The notes: generated by a model not told the origin, from the sequence alone. A stretch of 64,000 nt of DNA from Prosthecobacter sp. (GCF_014879935.1 NZ_JACSRD010000146.1:124001-188000); one strand, 5' to 3'. Positions 32,961 to 41,096 are shown, counted from the stretch's first letter. Numbers and translations: made by a program.

Positions 32961-33287
32961 ATGAACTCCCGCCAACGCATCAACCGGCGACGCGGTTTTA
33001 TCGCGCTAGGAACCTTGCTTCTTGTGTTGTGCTTGGGAAGCCTGTTGTGCTGGGTGATAGCCACGGAGATGCAGGGAGCCATGCCGCTGCTGATCATAGC
33101 GATTGTTTCTCTTGGTGTTTTGCAACGCTTCGATGTGTGTCCGTGCTGTGGCAAGAACATCAGCTTGCTCCCAAATGGCGGATTCCTTTCATGGCCGCAT
33201 TTATCTCTGGACGTGAAATGCTGCCCTTTCTGCGGAGACGATTATTCAACAGGCGTTGCGCAGAACGATGAGGGGACGCCATCTTGA
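32961..33287 (+). CDS. Small membrane protein with a zinc-ribbon-like tail
   Basis: The 108-residue protein has an Arg-rich start, two adjacent transmembrane helices (about 13-33 and 39-55), then two cysteine pairs, CPCCGKN (about 60-66) and CCPFCGDD (about 87-94), spaced as in a zinc ribbon on the cytoplasmic side. No family name is recognised. It follows lexA by 17 nt and may be in its transcript, raising the possibility of SOS control. It converges on the M32 gene with a 4-bp gap. Confidence 0.65.
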   Translation: MNSRQRINRRRGFIALGTLLLVLCLGSLLCWVIATEMQGAMPLLIIAIVSLGVLQRFDVCPCCGKNISLLPNGGFLSWPHLSLDVKCCPFCGDDYSTGVAQNDEGTPS

Positions 33288-33291
33288 TGCA

Positions 33292-34767
33292 TCACCCCAC
33301 ATACCTATCCCGCAGGTGCGCAATGTGCCACTTCGCATCCGTCGGCTTGCCAGTCGCATGCTGCATGATCTCCGTCGGCGTCAGCGCCGCGCCGTGCGCG
33401 TGCACGTTGTCACGGAGCCACTTCAGCAGCAGTGCGTAGTCGCACTTTTCCAGCGCGTTGGCGATTTTCTTCTGCTTGTTCGCCGTGGCGAACAATTGAG
33501 CCGCATTGAGGTTCCCCAGCGTGTAGGTCGCGAAATAGCCCAGTCCGCCCATGCTCCAGTGAATGTCCTGCAGGCAGCCGCGGCGGTCATCCGGCGGCGT
33601 GAGGCCGAAAAGCTCGCGATACTCGTCATTCCACACCTTCGGCACGTCTTTGACGGCCAGTTCGCCCTTCACGAGACGACGCTCGATGCCAAAGCGCAGC
33701 AGGATGTGCAGATCATACGTCGCCTCGTCCGCCTCGACGCGGATGAAGCTGAATTCCGAGCGCAACATCTCCTTCATGAAGGCATCCAGCTTCACCTTCT
33801 TCAGATGCGGGAACAGCTCCTTCGCGCGCGGCAGCCACTTCGCCCAGAACGTGCGGCTGCGGCCCACGTGATTCTCCCACAGGCGGCTTTGCGATTCGTG
33901 GATGCCCAGCGAGGCCGCACTGCCGCTCGGCAGGCCGTAATCGAGTCCCGGCAGGCCCTGCTCATACAGTCCGTGGCCCGCCTCGTGCATCACGCCGAAG
34001 AGCGACGACAGAAAATCCGTCTCATCATATCGCGTCGTCAGCCGCACATCGCCGGGGCCGAGCGTCGTGCAAAACGGGTGCGCCGTCGTGTCGATGCGGC
34101 CCGCTTCGAAATCAAAGCCCAGGCTCTCCGCGATCTCGCGGTTCAAAATCTGCTGCTTCTCGATCGGATAGCACCCCTTGAGCACGCCCGGCTTCACCTT
34201 TGCCGACTTCGCCACCGCTGCGCGGGCGATCTCGGCCAGTTGCGGCCGCAGTTTGGCAAACAGCGCCGCCACCTCGCGCGTCTTCGCGCCGCGCTCATAC
34301 AGATCGAGCAGCGCGTCATACGGCTCGTCCTCATAGCCATACAAATCCGCCTTCTTCCGCGCGATGCCGAGGATCTTCTCCAGATGGGGCGCAAACAGCG
34401 CGAATTCCGACTTCGACCGCGCCTCCACCCACGCCGCCTTCGCGATCGCGCACACCTCGCTCTCCTCCTGGACCAGTTTCGAAGGCAACTTCGTCGCCTT
34501 GTCGATGTCGCGGCGCAATCCGCGCACGTTCGCCGCCTGCGTCGGATTCGACGGCATCTCCGTCTCCGCGCGCTCCAGCAACTTCAGCGTCTTCTTCGAG
34601 GTCAGCAAGCCATGCGCCTTGCCCGTCAGATACGACAACTGCCGCGCCCGATGCTCCAGCGCCTTCTCCGGCATGTAAGTCTCCTGATCCCAGCCCAAAA
34701 CGGACTCCGTGGAGGTGATGAGGGCGATTTCAGAAACAACTTCGCAAAGGGATTGGTAGGCGGACAT
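33292..34767 (-). CDS. M32-family metallocarboxypeptidase
   Basis: ATG 34767 gives 491 residues, the usual size of carboxypeptidase Taq/Bacillus M32 enzymes; a longer frame to 34806 adds no conserved sequence. Motifs: LGWDQETYMP at the N-terminus, HPFCTTLGPGDVRLTTRY (about 235-255), the zinc site HEAGHGLYEQG (261-271), GSAASLGIHESQSRLWEN with the second-shell glutamate, and GLGYFATYTLGNLNAAQL. It removes C-terminal residues from peptides in the cytoplasm. It lies 47 bp downstream of the PIN toxin gene. Confidence 0.93.
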   Translation of the reverse strand: MSAYQSLCEVVSEIALITSTESVLGWDQETYMPEKALEHRARQLSYLTGKAHGLLTSKKTLKLLERAETEMPSNPTQAANVRGLRRDIDKATKLPSKLVQEESEVCAIAKAAWVEARSKSEFALFAPHLEKILGIARKKADLYGYEDEPYDALLDLYERGAKTREVAALFAKLRPQLAEIARAAVAKSAKVKPGVLKGCYPIEKQQILNREIAESLGFDFEAGRIDTTAHPFCTTLGPGDVRLTTRYDETDFLSSLFGVMHEAGHGLYEQGLPGLDYGLPSGSAASLGIHESQSRLWENHVGRSRTFWAKWLPRAKELFPHLKKVKLDAFMKEMLRSEFSFIRVEADEATYDLHILLRFGIERRLVKGELAVKDVPKVWNDEYRELFGLTPPDDRRGCLQDIHWSMGGLGYFATYTLGNLNAAQLFATANKQKKIANALEKCDYALLLKWLRDNVHAHGAALTPTEIMQHATGKPTDAKWHIAHLRDRYVG

Positions 34768-34814
34768 GCGTGAAGCCGTGGCGAGTCCGCGCCAGCGTGC
34801 AAGCATGATTCACC

Positions 34815-35252
34815 TCATGGTGCCACTTCCAGCCCCTCGGCCTTCGCCAGTTCGCGCTGGTGCTTGTCGAATGTCAGCATTCCCTTCGCCTTCAAGATCA
34901 CCGCAGCCGCCACATGCAGCACATCAAGCGCACGGCAAACACAGCCGGTTGTCGCATGCATGCTGATGCGATGCGCTTGGGGAAACCATTGATGCGGAGA
35001 CAGCTCCTTCTTTTCCAGAATGCCCTCGATGAGCCCTTGGCGAAGTCGCTGCTGTGCCAGCATCATCTTCTCGAATGTGATCAGGCCGCCTTGGACTGCC
35101 GCACGCAAGGCCGTTTCGTTCTCGAGAACAGACAGGCGACTGACGTAGATCGGAAATTCGCGGTTCTTCCGCATCCAGGATGAAGCCCTGGGTGTGTTCA
35201 CGTCATCGCCAAACGACGAAGTAATGAAACTCGAATCTGAATACCAGATCAT
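34815..35252 (-). CDS. PIN-domain ribonuclease, VapC-type toxin
   Basis: The 145-residue protein has the PIN acidic residues at expected places: D6 (WYSDSSF), E44 (VLENET), D110 (RALDVLHVAAA) and D129 (LTFDKHQ). The C-terminal LTFDKHQRELAKAEGLEV is typical. PIN toxins cleave RNA, often tRNA. Its ATG overlaps the stop of a 57-residue upstream gene by ATGA, the usual antitoxin-toxin coupling. All four catalytic acids are present, so it is probably active when released. Confidence 0.82.
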   Translation of the reverse strand: MIWYSDSSFITSSFGDDVNTPRASSWMRKNREFPIYVSRLSVLENETALRAAVQGGLITFEKMMLAQQRLRQGLIEGILEKKELSPHQWFPQAHRISMHATTGCVCRALDVLHVAAAVILKAKGMLTFDKHQRELAKAEGLEVAP

Positions 35253-35422
35253 AACCGGCCTTCACGCATGAGAAGCACCGGATTCTCCGGCAACTGGTCC
35301 AGCGGGGGCAGTTCACGATCCACCAGCCAGGAGATGTCCCACTTTTTTGTCTTTTTTACCCGTGCTGGCGCAGGCGCGCGTTTCACGGCTCTTCGAGTCT
35401 TGGAAACTGTCTTGGTCTTCAT
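35249..35422 (-). CDS. Short antitoxin of the VapBC-like pair
   Basis: 57 residues starting MKTKTVSKTRRAVKR. The first half is Lys/Arg-rich and probably disordered or DNA/RNA-contacting. The second half, WDISWLVDRELPPLDQLPENP, has the aromatic-acidic-proline pattern of toxin-wrapping tails seen in short VapB-type antitoxins. No AbrB or ribbon-helix-helix domain is obvious, so it may lack its own DNA-binding domain. It overlaps the PIN gene by 4 nt. Confidence 0.65.
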   Translation of the reverse strand: MKTKTVSKTRRAVKRAPAPARVKKTKKWDISWLVDRELPPLDQLPENPVLLMREGRL

Positions 35423-35453
35423 GACTTGAGGGTACGATATGTCGTCTGGATTA

Positions 35454-36323
35454 TCAAGCCCCCACCGGATGCCACGTCGTCTTGAACTCGACCAGCGCCC
35501 GAATCTCCTCCGCGCCCTGCGTCTTGTCCGAGAACCAGTCGATGGGCTCCTCGGCCTTGCGCAGGTGGACGCGCTTCACGCTTTCGGCCGCGCCGAGGCG
35601 CAGCGCCTTGCGCTCGTCCTCGTTCGCCACGCCGCTGATCGCGCGCAGATGCTCGTGCGTGGCAAATGTCGGGATCAGCTCGCTGCGCACGCCCGTGAGC
35701 AGGTTCACCACGCCGCCGGGCAGGTCGCTCGTGGCGAGCATTTCGCCCAAAAGAATGCTCGGATACGGCTGCGTGGTGCTGGCGAGCGCCACGACGCTGT
35801 TTCCGCTCGTGATCGCAGGCAAAATCAGCGACAACAGGCCCAAAACGGGCGCGTCATCCGGCGCGAGGATGCCGACGATGCCCATCGGCTCGGTGACGGT
35901 GAAATTGAAGTGTGCCGAGGCCACCGGATTCACGCTGCCGAGCACCTGCTCGTATTTGTCCGTCCAGCCCGCGTAATGCACCACGCGCTCGATCGCCGCC
36001 GCGACCTCGCGTGAGGCCTCCGCCTTCGAAGCACCGCTCAAAGTGATGCTGTCCGCCAATTCGACGCCCCGCGCCTCCATCATCTCCGCCAGCCGATACA
36101 AGATCTGCCCGCGATTGAACGCCGACCTCTTCGCCCACCCCGGCCCCGCCTTCGCCGCCGCCTCGACGGCATTGCGCAGGTCCTTCCGCGTGCATTGCGG
36201 AACATTCGCAAAAAACGCCCCCGTGGCATCCAGCAACTCGGCGACGCGTCCGCTCTCACTGCGAATGAAAGCGCCGCCGACGTAGCATTTGGGGGTCTTT
36301 GTAATGTGAAGGCGGCTAGACAT
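35454..36323 (-). CDS. Half-length aldehyde dehydrogenase-like protein without catalytic region
   Basis: The 289 residues correspond to the N-terminal NAD-binding half of an ALDH (CYVGGAFIRSESGR, RNAVEAAAKAGPGWAKRSAFNRGQILYRLAEMMEARG, YAGWTDKYEQVLGSV, EPMGIVGILAPDDAPVLG). The usual WNFP is replaced by DDAP, and there is no catalytic cysteine loop. It ends in a non-ALDH tail. This matches the inactive second domain of ALDH16-type enzymes. In such pairs the half gene usually follows a full ALDH. Here the full one is 3.3 kb upstream (39603-41096), separated by an islet. Loss of activity is seen; a scaffolding role is inference. Confidence 0.75.
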   Translation of the reverse strand: MSSRLHITKTPKCYVGGAFIRSESGRVAELLDATGAFFANVPQCTRKDLRNAVEAAAKAGPGWAKRSAFNRGQILYRLAEMMEARGVELADSITLSGASKAEASREVAAAIERVVHYAGWTDKYEQVLGSVNPVASAHFNFTVTEPMGIVGILAPDDAPVLGLLSLILPAITSGNSVVALASTTQPYPSILLGEMLATSDLPGGVVNLLTGVRSELIPTFATHEHLRAISGVANEDERKALRLGAAESVKRVHLRKAEEPIDWFSDKTQGAEEIRALVEFKTTWHPVGA

Positions 36324-36336
36324 GGGAGGGAGGGGT

Positions 36337-36375
36337 GAATGACGAATTCAGAATGACGAAGGACGAAGGACGAAG
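36337..36375 (+). repeat. Repeat copy B at left edge of ParA islet
   Basis: GAATGACGAA, three bases, then AGAATGACGAAGGACGAA, with a further GGACGAAG unit. The GAATGACGAA-N3-AGAATGA core is shared with copy C on the opposite strand. It lies 13 bp from the half-ALDH start. Confidence 0.6.
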
Positions 36376-36467
36376 CAAGCCATGTCTTCGCCTCTCGGCA
36401 CGGATTCCACCCCCAAACGCCGAAACTAGCGATAGCGCCGCGAGAGCGAGTGATGTACTCTCCTGCC

Positions 36468-36752
36468 ATGACAGCATTAGAAATTTCTCATTTTAGCCTG
36501 CGCGAAAAGCTCCAGATCATGCAGGCGATCTGGGAAGATCTACGCGGACACGTGGATCGCATGGATGTTCCAGAGTCTCACAGGGTGATTCTCGATTCCC
36601 GCCGGAAGCGCGTTGAGAATGGAACCTCAGCTCTTTTGGACTGGAATCAGGTGAAGCACTCCATCGGAAAGCGACAATGGACATTCGCATCTCGGCAAAA
36701 GATGCCACGGCATCTGTCTTCCCGCTCGCCGTCACCTGATCCGAAGCGTTAG
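36468..36752 (+). CDS. Orphan addiction-module antitoxin-like protein
   Basis: A 94-residue protein from ATG 36468. FSLREKLQIMQAIWEDLRGHVDRMDVPESHRVILDSRRKRVENG and ALLDWNQVKHSIGK match the pattern of 'putative addiction module component' antitoxins that pair with RelE/ParE toxins. The C-terminal 25 residues (after SIGK) look unrelated, as if the original end were replaced. The toxin should follow; only a 20-codon frame beginning MDIRISAKDA remains at 36677-36739. It therefore looks like a remnant of a toxin-antitoxin pair at the islet edge. Confidence 0.6.
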   Translation: MTALEISHFSLREKLQIMQAIWEDLRGHVDRMDVPESHRVILDSRRKRVENGTSALLDWNQVKHSIGKRQWTFASRQKMPRHLSSRSPSPDPKR

Positions 36753-36770
36753 CCCATACAACCAAGCCTC

Positions 36771-37661
36771 ATGCCAAAAATCATTAGCGTAATCAATCTC
36801 AAGGGAGGTGTCGCAAAAACGACCACTACAATCCAGCTCGCGGAGTGCTTGGCTTCAGCGTTCAGTAAGCGCGTTCTGGTCATTGACCTTGATCCGCAGA
36901 CGAACGCAACAATTTCTCTTATTCCAGAAGTGCGTTGGGAGGAACTCGACTCGAAAGGGCAAACCCTTTACCACCTATTCAATGACAAATTGGAGAGGAC
37001 CAAAGTATTTGATTTAGCTTTGGCGCGACAGAGGAAGGTTTCCAATCTTAAACTTCGCAATCTCGATCTACTCGCCTCCAGCATCCGATTCATTGACATT
37101 CAAGATCGGATTTCGGAGATACCATCAATGACAGGGTTCGCCCTGAATCCAATGGAGATACTTAAGTCCGTGGTGCATCCCATACTAAGCGAATACGATT
37201 TTGTGTTGATCGACTGTCCACCAAATCTCGGTTTCATCACACGGAATGGCATTGAGATCAGTGACCATTATCTCATCCCATCAATACCAGACACTCTCTC
37301 TACCTACGGCATACCACAGATTGTCCGCAAGATACATCAGTTCACCCAAGAACGGCCTCTCAAAATATCCTGTTTGGGTTTAGTAGTCACAAAGTATGAT
37401 TCGCGTTCTGATTCACACTCTCGCGGCAAGCGCACACTTCCTGCCCGTTTCTCAAAGATCTTCGATGACTTAGGCCTGCCTCAGGCTCCCATCTTTGATA
37501 CCGTGATGCCCCAAGCGAATGCTACTGCGGAAGCGATGGAGTTCACGAATACGCCTGTTTCTTTCAAACAGAAATACGGCAGATCAAAATCAGGGGACCG
37601 CTACCTTTATGAATACGTTGAAGATTTGACCCGTGAACTCATTGCTCATGCCAACAAATAG
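36771..37661 (+). CDS. ParA-family ATPase
   Basis: The 296-residue protein has the deviant Walker A KGGVAKTT with the signature lysine (K11) and K17, Walker A' VIDLDPQTNAT (about 37-47), and the Walker B-like FVLIDCPPNLG (about 143-153). It ends with a helical tail. Such ATPases partition plasmids, chromosomes or other cargo by binding DNA non-specifically in the ATP form. Here it is followed, with 14 nt overlap, by a protein with a SAP-like end, which may be its partner. No parS site or ParB is recognised. It is likely of plasmid or island origin. Confidence 0.85.
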   Translation: MPKIISVINLKGGVAKTTTTIQLAECLASAFSKRVLVIDLDPQTNATISLIPEVRWEELDSKGQTLYHLFNDKLERTKVFDLALARQRKVSNLKLRNLDLLASSIRFIDIQDRISEIPSMTGFALNPMEILKSVVHPILSEYDFVLIDCPPNLGFITRNGIEISDHYLIPSIPDTLSTYGIPQIVRKIHQFTQERPLKISCLGLVVTKYDSRSDSHSRGKRTLPARFSKIFDDLGLPQAPIFDTVMPQANATAEAMEFTNTPVSFKQKYGRSKSGDRYLYEYVEDLTRELIAHANK

Positions 37662-38043
37662 CCAAAAGGACGCCGTTTATACAAGGTTGCGTGCGCTTTG
37701 TGATGCTGTCTATGATGAGGCATTACGCAGCCCTGAGTTTTTCGCTCGCATTGAGGAAGTTTTACTTTCACCAGATGCGAAGGTGTCCATTCAGCAGAAG
37801 TCTTCCACGCCTCAAAAGCCTTCATTGAATACAGTCGAGATATTACACCGAGATGGCGAAAGCGGTCTTCTGGCTGCGCTAGAGCAACTTACCAATGATG
37901 ATTTGATTCGACTTTGCACGGCTGATGGTATCAAGAAGTCCAAGGACGCTAAAGCCCTCGACAGGCAGCAGCTTATCGACCTTCTCACGAGCACAGCTTC
38001 TAGCAGGCTCAATCAAGGCGAATCGTTCACCAAGAAGAGCTAA
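37648..38043 (+). CDS. Possible ParA partner with SAP-like C-terminus
   Basis: About 131 residues from ATG 37648, inside the end of the ParA gene; ATG/GTG-type starts slightly upstream are possible. The N-terminal half is helical (AVYTRLRALCDAVYDEALRSPEFFARIEEVLL). The C-terminal part LTNDDLIRLCTADGIKKSK...LDRQQLIDLLTS resembles a SAP/HeH DNA-binding helix-extension-helix. The overlap with ParA shows coupling. A DNA-binding or adaptor role is inference; it is not ParB. Confidence 0.55.
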   Translation: MPTNSQKDAVYTRLRALCDAVYDEALRSPEFFARIEEVLLSPDAKVSIQQKSSTPQKPSLNTVEILHRDGESGLLAALEQLTNDDLIRLCTADGIKKSKDAKALDRQQLIDLLTSTASSRLNQGESFTKKS

Positions 38044-38053
38044 CAATTGCGCT

Positions 38054-38593
38054 ATGAGAACAGGCATCCTTTTCCTCACGCTCTTTTTCGCTGCCGCATG
38101 TGCAAGCGCAGCCGAACTCAAGCGAGTTTCGTTTTATCAGGACACCGTCTCCGAACTCAACGGCAAGGTTCTCACTTTTCTTGGAGGCTCCACATGGATT
38201 CTGGAACGAGAGATTGTTGCATTGCCGCTCGGCGTCGGCGTCATCATCTGCGACGGCCCGGCTCCGCAATTCAACAAAGACCGGATGACCGATTACATTA
38301 AAGCCCTCCCGAAGTCCGGTGTCTTGGTTTACAACGATAACACAGTCATCGTTACACGCGTCGATGGTGCGTTCACACTACAGAACGGTTTTCTCACCAA
38401 GGTCGTGGAGTCGCTTGGAGACGGTGCCATCCTCAAGACAGACGATGAGAGCCTTTGGTCTATCCCGAGCTATGACCGCTACGATACCGGCTTTTGGCTT
38501 CCGCCGTATCCTGTCCTAATATTCGCTAACGAGCTTCACATGATTAACCTCAAGAAGGGAAAGAAAATATGGATCGAAAGACGAATAAAATAG
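38054..38593 (+). CDS. Secreted protein of unknown function
   Basis: ATG 38054 gives 179 residues with a clear Sec signal (MRTGILFLTLFFAAACASAA, residues 1-20). The mature part is beta-rich with VLTFLGGSTWILEREIVALPLGVGVIICDG and FWLPPYPVLIFANELHMINL. No cysteine pairs or catalytic motifs are evident. It is 10 bp after the ParA-partner stop and may share the transcript, although an exported protein is an odd companion to ParA. Confidence 0.55.
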   Translation: MRTGILFLTLFFAAACASAAELKRVSFYQDTVSELNGKVLTFLGGSTWILEREIVALPLGVGVIICDGPAPQFNKDRMTDYIKALPKSGVLVYNDNTVIVTRVDGAFTLQNGFLTKVVESLGDGAILKTDDESLWSIPSYDRYDTGFWLPPYPVLIFANELHMINLKKGKKIWIERRIK

Positions 38594-38614
38594 CGCATCC
38601 CGTGAACGAAGCCA

Positions 38615-38926
38615 ATGAAGAAGCACCAACCGGAATACAGACTCGAGCCTGAACAACATGTCAGAATAGCTGTAGAGAGGCGCTTCGGGTGCTCGGCTAC
38701 GCTCGAGACAGCGCTAACGGCTCCTGAAACACGCGGTCACACGGTCATGTTGTTTCAACTCGCTAACCCTGATCGAGCAAAGGTGTATGCTTGGGTTCAG
38801 TCGAGAGAGGACAATCCTTTGATTCCCACGGTCGTTATCGTTCCCGCAAGCGCTGAAGTGTCTTCCGAGAATGCTGCCGTCGAATCGCAAACAAAGACTT
38901 CAAATGAGGACAACCAAATAGCCTAA
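38615..38926 (+). CDS. Small unknown islet protein
   Basis: 103 residues: a charged N-terminus, a short hydrophobic strand region (TVMLFQLANPDRAKVYAWVQS and TVVIVPASAEV), and a Ser/Asn/Thr-rich tail. No family is recognised. It follows the secreted protein gene by 21 bp. It is probably coding, given the steady frame and close spacing. Confidence 0.45.
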   Translation: MKKHQPEYRLEPEQHVRIAVERRFGCSATLETALTAPETRGHTVMLFQLANPDRAKVYAWVQSREDNPLIPTVVIVPASAEVSSENAAVESQTKTSNEDNQIA

Positions 38927-39279
38927 CCATGCGCGGGGCTGTGAAGAACTCATTCGGTTGGCGATTTTTGGGTCTCGCGTCCGCATCTGGACTTGGAAAC
39001 GCAGGCTGGAGACAGACTGCAACTGCTTGGCTGATTTGCCACAGATTCAGGAAAGCGACCGATTGGATGCATCTGCGGCTCTCCTGAACCTGCGACATTC
39101 CCTTTTCACATCAGGTGACGACGCGCTCACACCTGCTATCGGCTTCGTGTCATCTGTTTCAACGACGGATCGGTTTGGAAACCAGCCGACAGCGTACCAA
39201 TATGAAATAGCGCAACAAAACCCCGCATGAAACCGTTCAAGCTGAAATTGTTAGCAGAAAACTCAAATAAATACCCACA
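38927..39279. other. 353 bp without a convincing gene
   Basis: Short open frames exist here (for example 38929-39087) but read like chance sequence, rich in Trp and Arg. No repeat, RNA gene or terminator was seen. Confidence 0.4.
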
Positions 39280-39498
39280 ATGTCGAGCACTTCCCATTTC
39301 CAACTTCATCAGATCAACACGGCCCCAGAATCCTCCGGTCTCAAGTCTTGGGAAGTCTCAATCTGTCTTGGTTTTCATTCCAAAGACAAAGATGGCAACT
39401 TACAGCTCGGTGCAGAGTGCCGTTCTCAGGCCGATCTGGATGAACAGGTCACTTTTCTCATCCGAGAGCTGGAATCTCTTCGTTTCCCTACTTCGTGA
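39280..39498 (+). CDS. Small acidic unknown protein
   Basis: 72 residues with a plausible protein-like pattern: KSWEVSICLGFHSKDKDGNLQLGAECRSQADLDEQVTFLIRELESL, that is, two beta strands, a D-rich turn and a C-terminal helix. No family is recognised. It lies near the right edge of the islet. An overlapping frame of similar length reads less like protein. Confidence 0.45.
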   Translation: MSSTSHFQLHQINTAPESSGLKSWEVSICLGFHSKDKDGNLQLGAECRSQADLDEQVTFLIRELESLRFPTS

Positions 39499-39553
39499 CG
39501 GCTTGTTGATAAGTATTTTAAAATGCGGACTACCGACGAGCCGGTCGCTTGGG

Positions 39554-39592
39554 AATTGATTCGTCATTCCTCATTCTGGTTTCGTCATTCCG
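39554..39592 (-). repeat. Repeat copy C at right edge of ParA islet
   Basis: On the minus strand it reads GAATGACGAAACC, then AGAATGAGGAATGACGAATCA. It shares its first part with copy B and its last part with copy A. It lies 11 bp from the stop of the full-length ALDH gene. Confidence 0.6.
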
Positions 39593-39602
39593 CGCAGCGG
39601 CC

Positions 39603-41096
39603 TCAAGCCACCTTGAGATAATCCAGCAGTCCCTGCTTCCCGCCTTCTCTTCCAAACCCGCTCTCCTTGAATCCCCCAAACGGGCTCGTGGGATCAAATT
39701 TGTTGTAGGTGTTCGCCCAGACGACGCCGGCCTTCAGCAGCGTGCTCATTTTGAGGATGCGGCTGCCTTTGTCGGTCCAGACGCCGGCGCTGAGGCCGTA
39801 GGCGGTGTTGTTGGCTTTTTCGACGGCTTCTTCGAGCGTGCGGAAGGTGAGGATGCTCAGAACGGGGCCGAAAATCTCCTCGCGGGCGATGCGGTGGCTC
39901 ATGCTGACGTTCGCGAAGATCGTGGGACGGAAGAAGAAACCTTTCGCGGGCAGCTTGCAGCCGTTGTCGTGCTTCTCCGCGCCTTCCTCGACGCCGCTTT
40001 TGACGAGGTCGGTGATCTTGGCGAGCTGCTCGGCGCTGTTGATGGCTCCGAGGTCGGTGTTTTTGTCGAGCGGATCGCCGACACGCAGCGTGGCGATGCG
40101 GCGCTTCAGCTTGGCGAGCACTTCATCGGCGATGCTTTCCTGCACGAGCAGTCGCGAGCCCGCGCAGCAGACGTGGCCTTGATTGAAGAAGATGCCGTTC
40201 ACGATGCCCTCGACAGCCTGATCGAGCGGCGCGTCGTCAAAGACGATGTTCGCGGCCTTGCCACCGAGTTCGAGCGTGAGCTTCTTGTCCGTGCCGGCAA
40301 GGCTGCGCATGAGGATCTTCCCGACCTCCGTGCTGCCGGTGAAGGCCACTTTCGAGGTGAGCGGATGATTGATCACCGCCGCGCCGGTCTCGCCCGCGCC
40401 GCTGACGATGTTCACGACACCATTCGGCAGTCCGGCTTCCTGACAAATCTCGCCAAACTTCAGCGCGGTGATGCTGGTAGTCTCCGCGGGCTTCAACACG
40501 ACGCAATTCCCCGCCGCGAGCGCCGGAGCAATTTTCCACGCGAGCATGAGCAGCGGAAAATTCCACGGAATGACCTGCCCCACCACGCCGTGAGGGGCGA
40601 GTTGCCGACCGGGCGCGAGAAACTCCAGTTTGTCCGCCCAACCCGCGTGATAAAAGAAATGCGCCGCAGCCATCGGCACATCGAAATCACGCGATTCCTT
40701 GATCGGCTTGCCACCATCCATCGTCTCCGCCACCGCGAACTCCCGCGCATGATCCTGCAGCAGCCGTGCGATGCGGTAGAGATACTTCCCTCGCTCTTTA
40801 CCGGGCAAACGCCCCCACGTGATGAACGCCCGCTGCGCCGCCGAGCAGGCCGCATCGACATCCGAAGCATCCGCGAGTGCGATGTCGGCGATTTTGGCCT
40901 CCGTGGCCGGATTGATCGTCGCGAAGTATTTGCCGGAGCGCGACGGGACGAAGCGGCCATTGATGAAGAGGTCGTATTTCTTCTTCAGCTTCGGATCGGC
41001 CGTCTCCGGTGCCGGATCAAACTCCCACAGATCGCCAAACACGAGTTCGCGGGCGGGATTCGGGCGTGAAGGAGTTTTTTTGGCAGCAGCGGGCAT
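39603..41096 (-). CDS. Full-length aldehyde dehydrogenase (ALDH16-like catalytic unit)
   Basis: The 497-residue protein has all class features: PWNFPLLMLAWKIAPALAAGN, the VAFTGSTEVGK nucleotide-binding motif, LELGGKAANIVFDDA with the general-base glutamate, FNQGHVCCAGSRLLVQ with the catalytic cysteine, EEIFGPVLSI and FGGFKESGFGREGG. The N-terminal 35 residues are an extra leader. It oxidises aldehydes with NAD(P). On this strand the next gene in the same family is the half ALDH at 35454-36323. Summed length (497 + 289) equals that of fused ALDH16 proteins. The islet between them probably interrupted an operon. Confidence 0.93.
   Translation of the reverse strand: MPAAAKKTPSRPNPARELVFGDLWEFDPAPETADPKLKKKYDLFINGRFVPSRSGKYFATINPATEAKIADIALADASDVDAACSAAQRAFITWGRLPGKERGKYLYRIARLLQDHAREFAVAETMDGGKPIKESRDFDVPMAAAHFFYHAGWADKLEFLAPGRQLAPHGVVGQVIPWNFPLLMLAWKIAPALAAGNCVVLKPAETTSITALKFGEICQEAGLPNGVVNIVSGAGETGAAVINHPLTSKVAFTGSTEVGKILMRSLAGTDKKLTLELGGKAANIVFDDAPLDQAVEGIVNGIFFNQGHVCCAGSRLLVQESIADEVLAKLKRRIATLRVGDPLDKNTDLGAINSAEQLAKITDLVKSGVEEGAEKHDNGCKLPAKGFFFRPTIFANVSMSHRIAREEIFGPVLSILTFRTLEEAVEKANNTAYGLSAGVWTDKGSRILKMSTLLKAGVVWANTYNKFDPTSPFGGFKESGFGREGGKQGLLDYLKVA

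Larger units (their letters stand above)
36337..39592. mobile_element. Candidate 3.3-kb accessory islet with ParA, bounded by inverted short repeats
   Basis: All genes here run on the plus strand, opposite to the flanking ALDH genes. They have lower GC and different codon use than the neighbours, and most are unrecognised. Inverted copies of a GAATGACGAA-type repeat lie within 15 bp of the flanking ALDH reading frames. No integrase or transposase is visible. Autonomous mobility is therefore not shown; it may be a passive or decayed insertion. Confidence 0.5.

Noticed and set aside
38929-39087. 52-codon frame in the islet gap
   Set aside because: Composition and lack of any protein-like pattern suggest chance; no ribosome site.
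36468-39500. Possible integron cassette array (small same-strand genes, a GCCTAAC core-like site at 38921-38927)
   Set aside because: No matching GTTRRRY partner, no folded attC-like sequence and no integrase were found.
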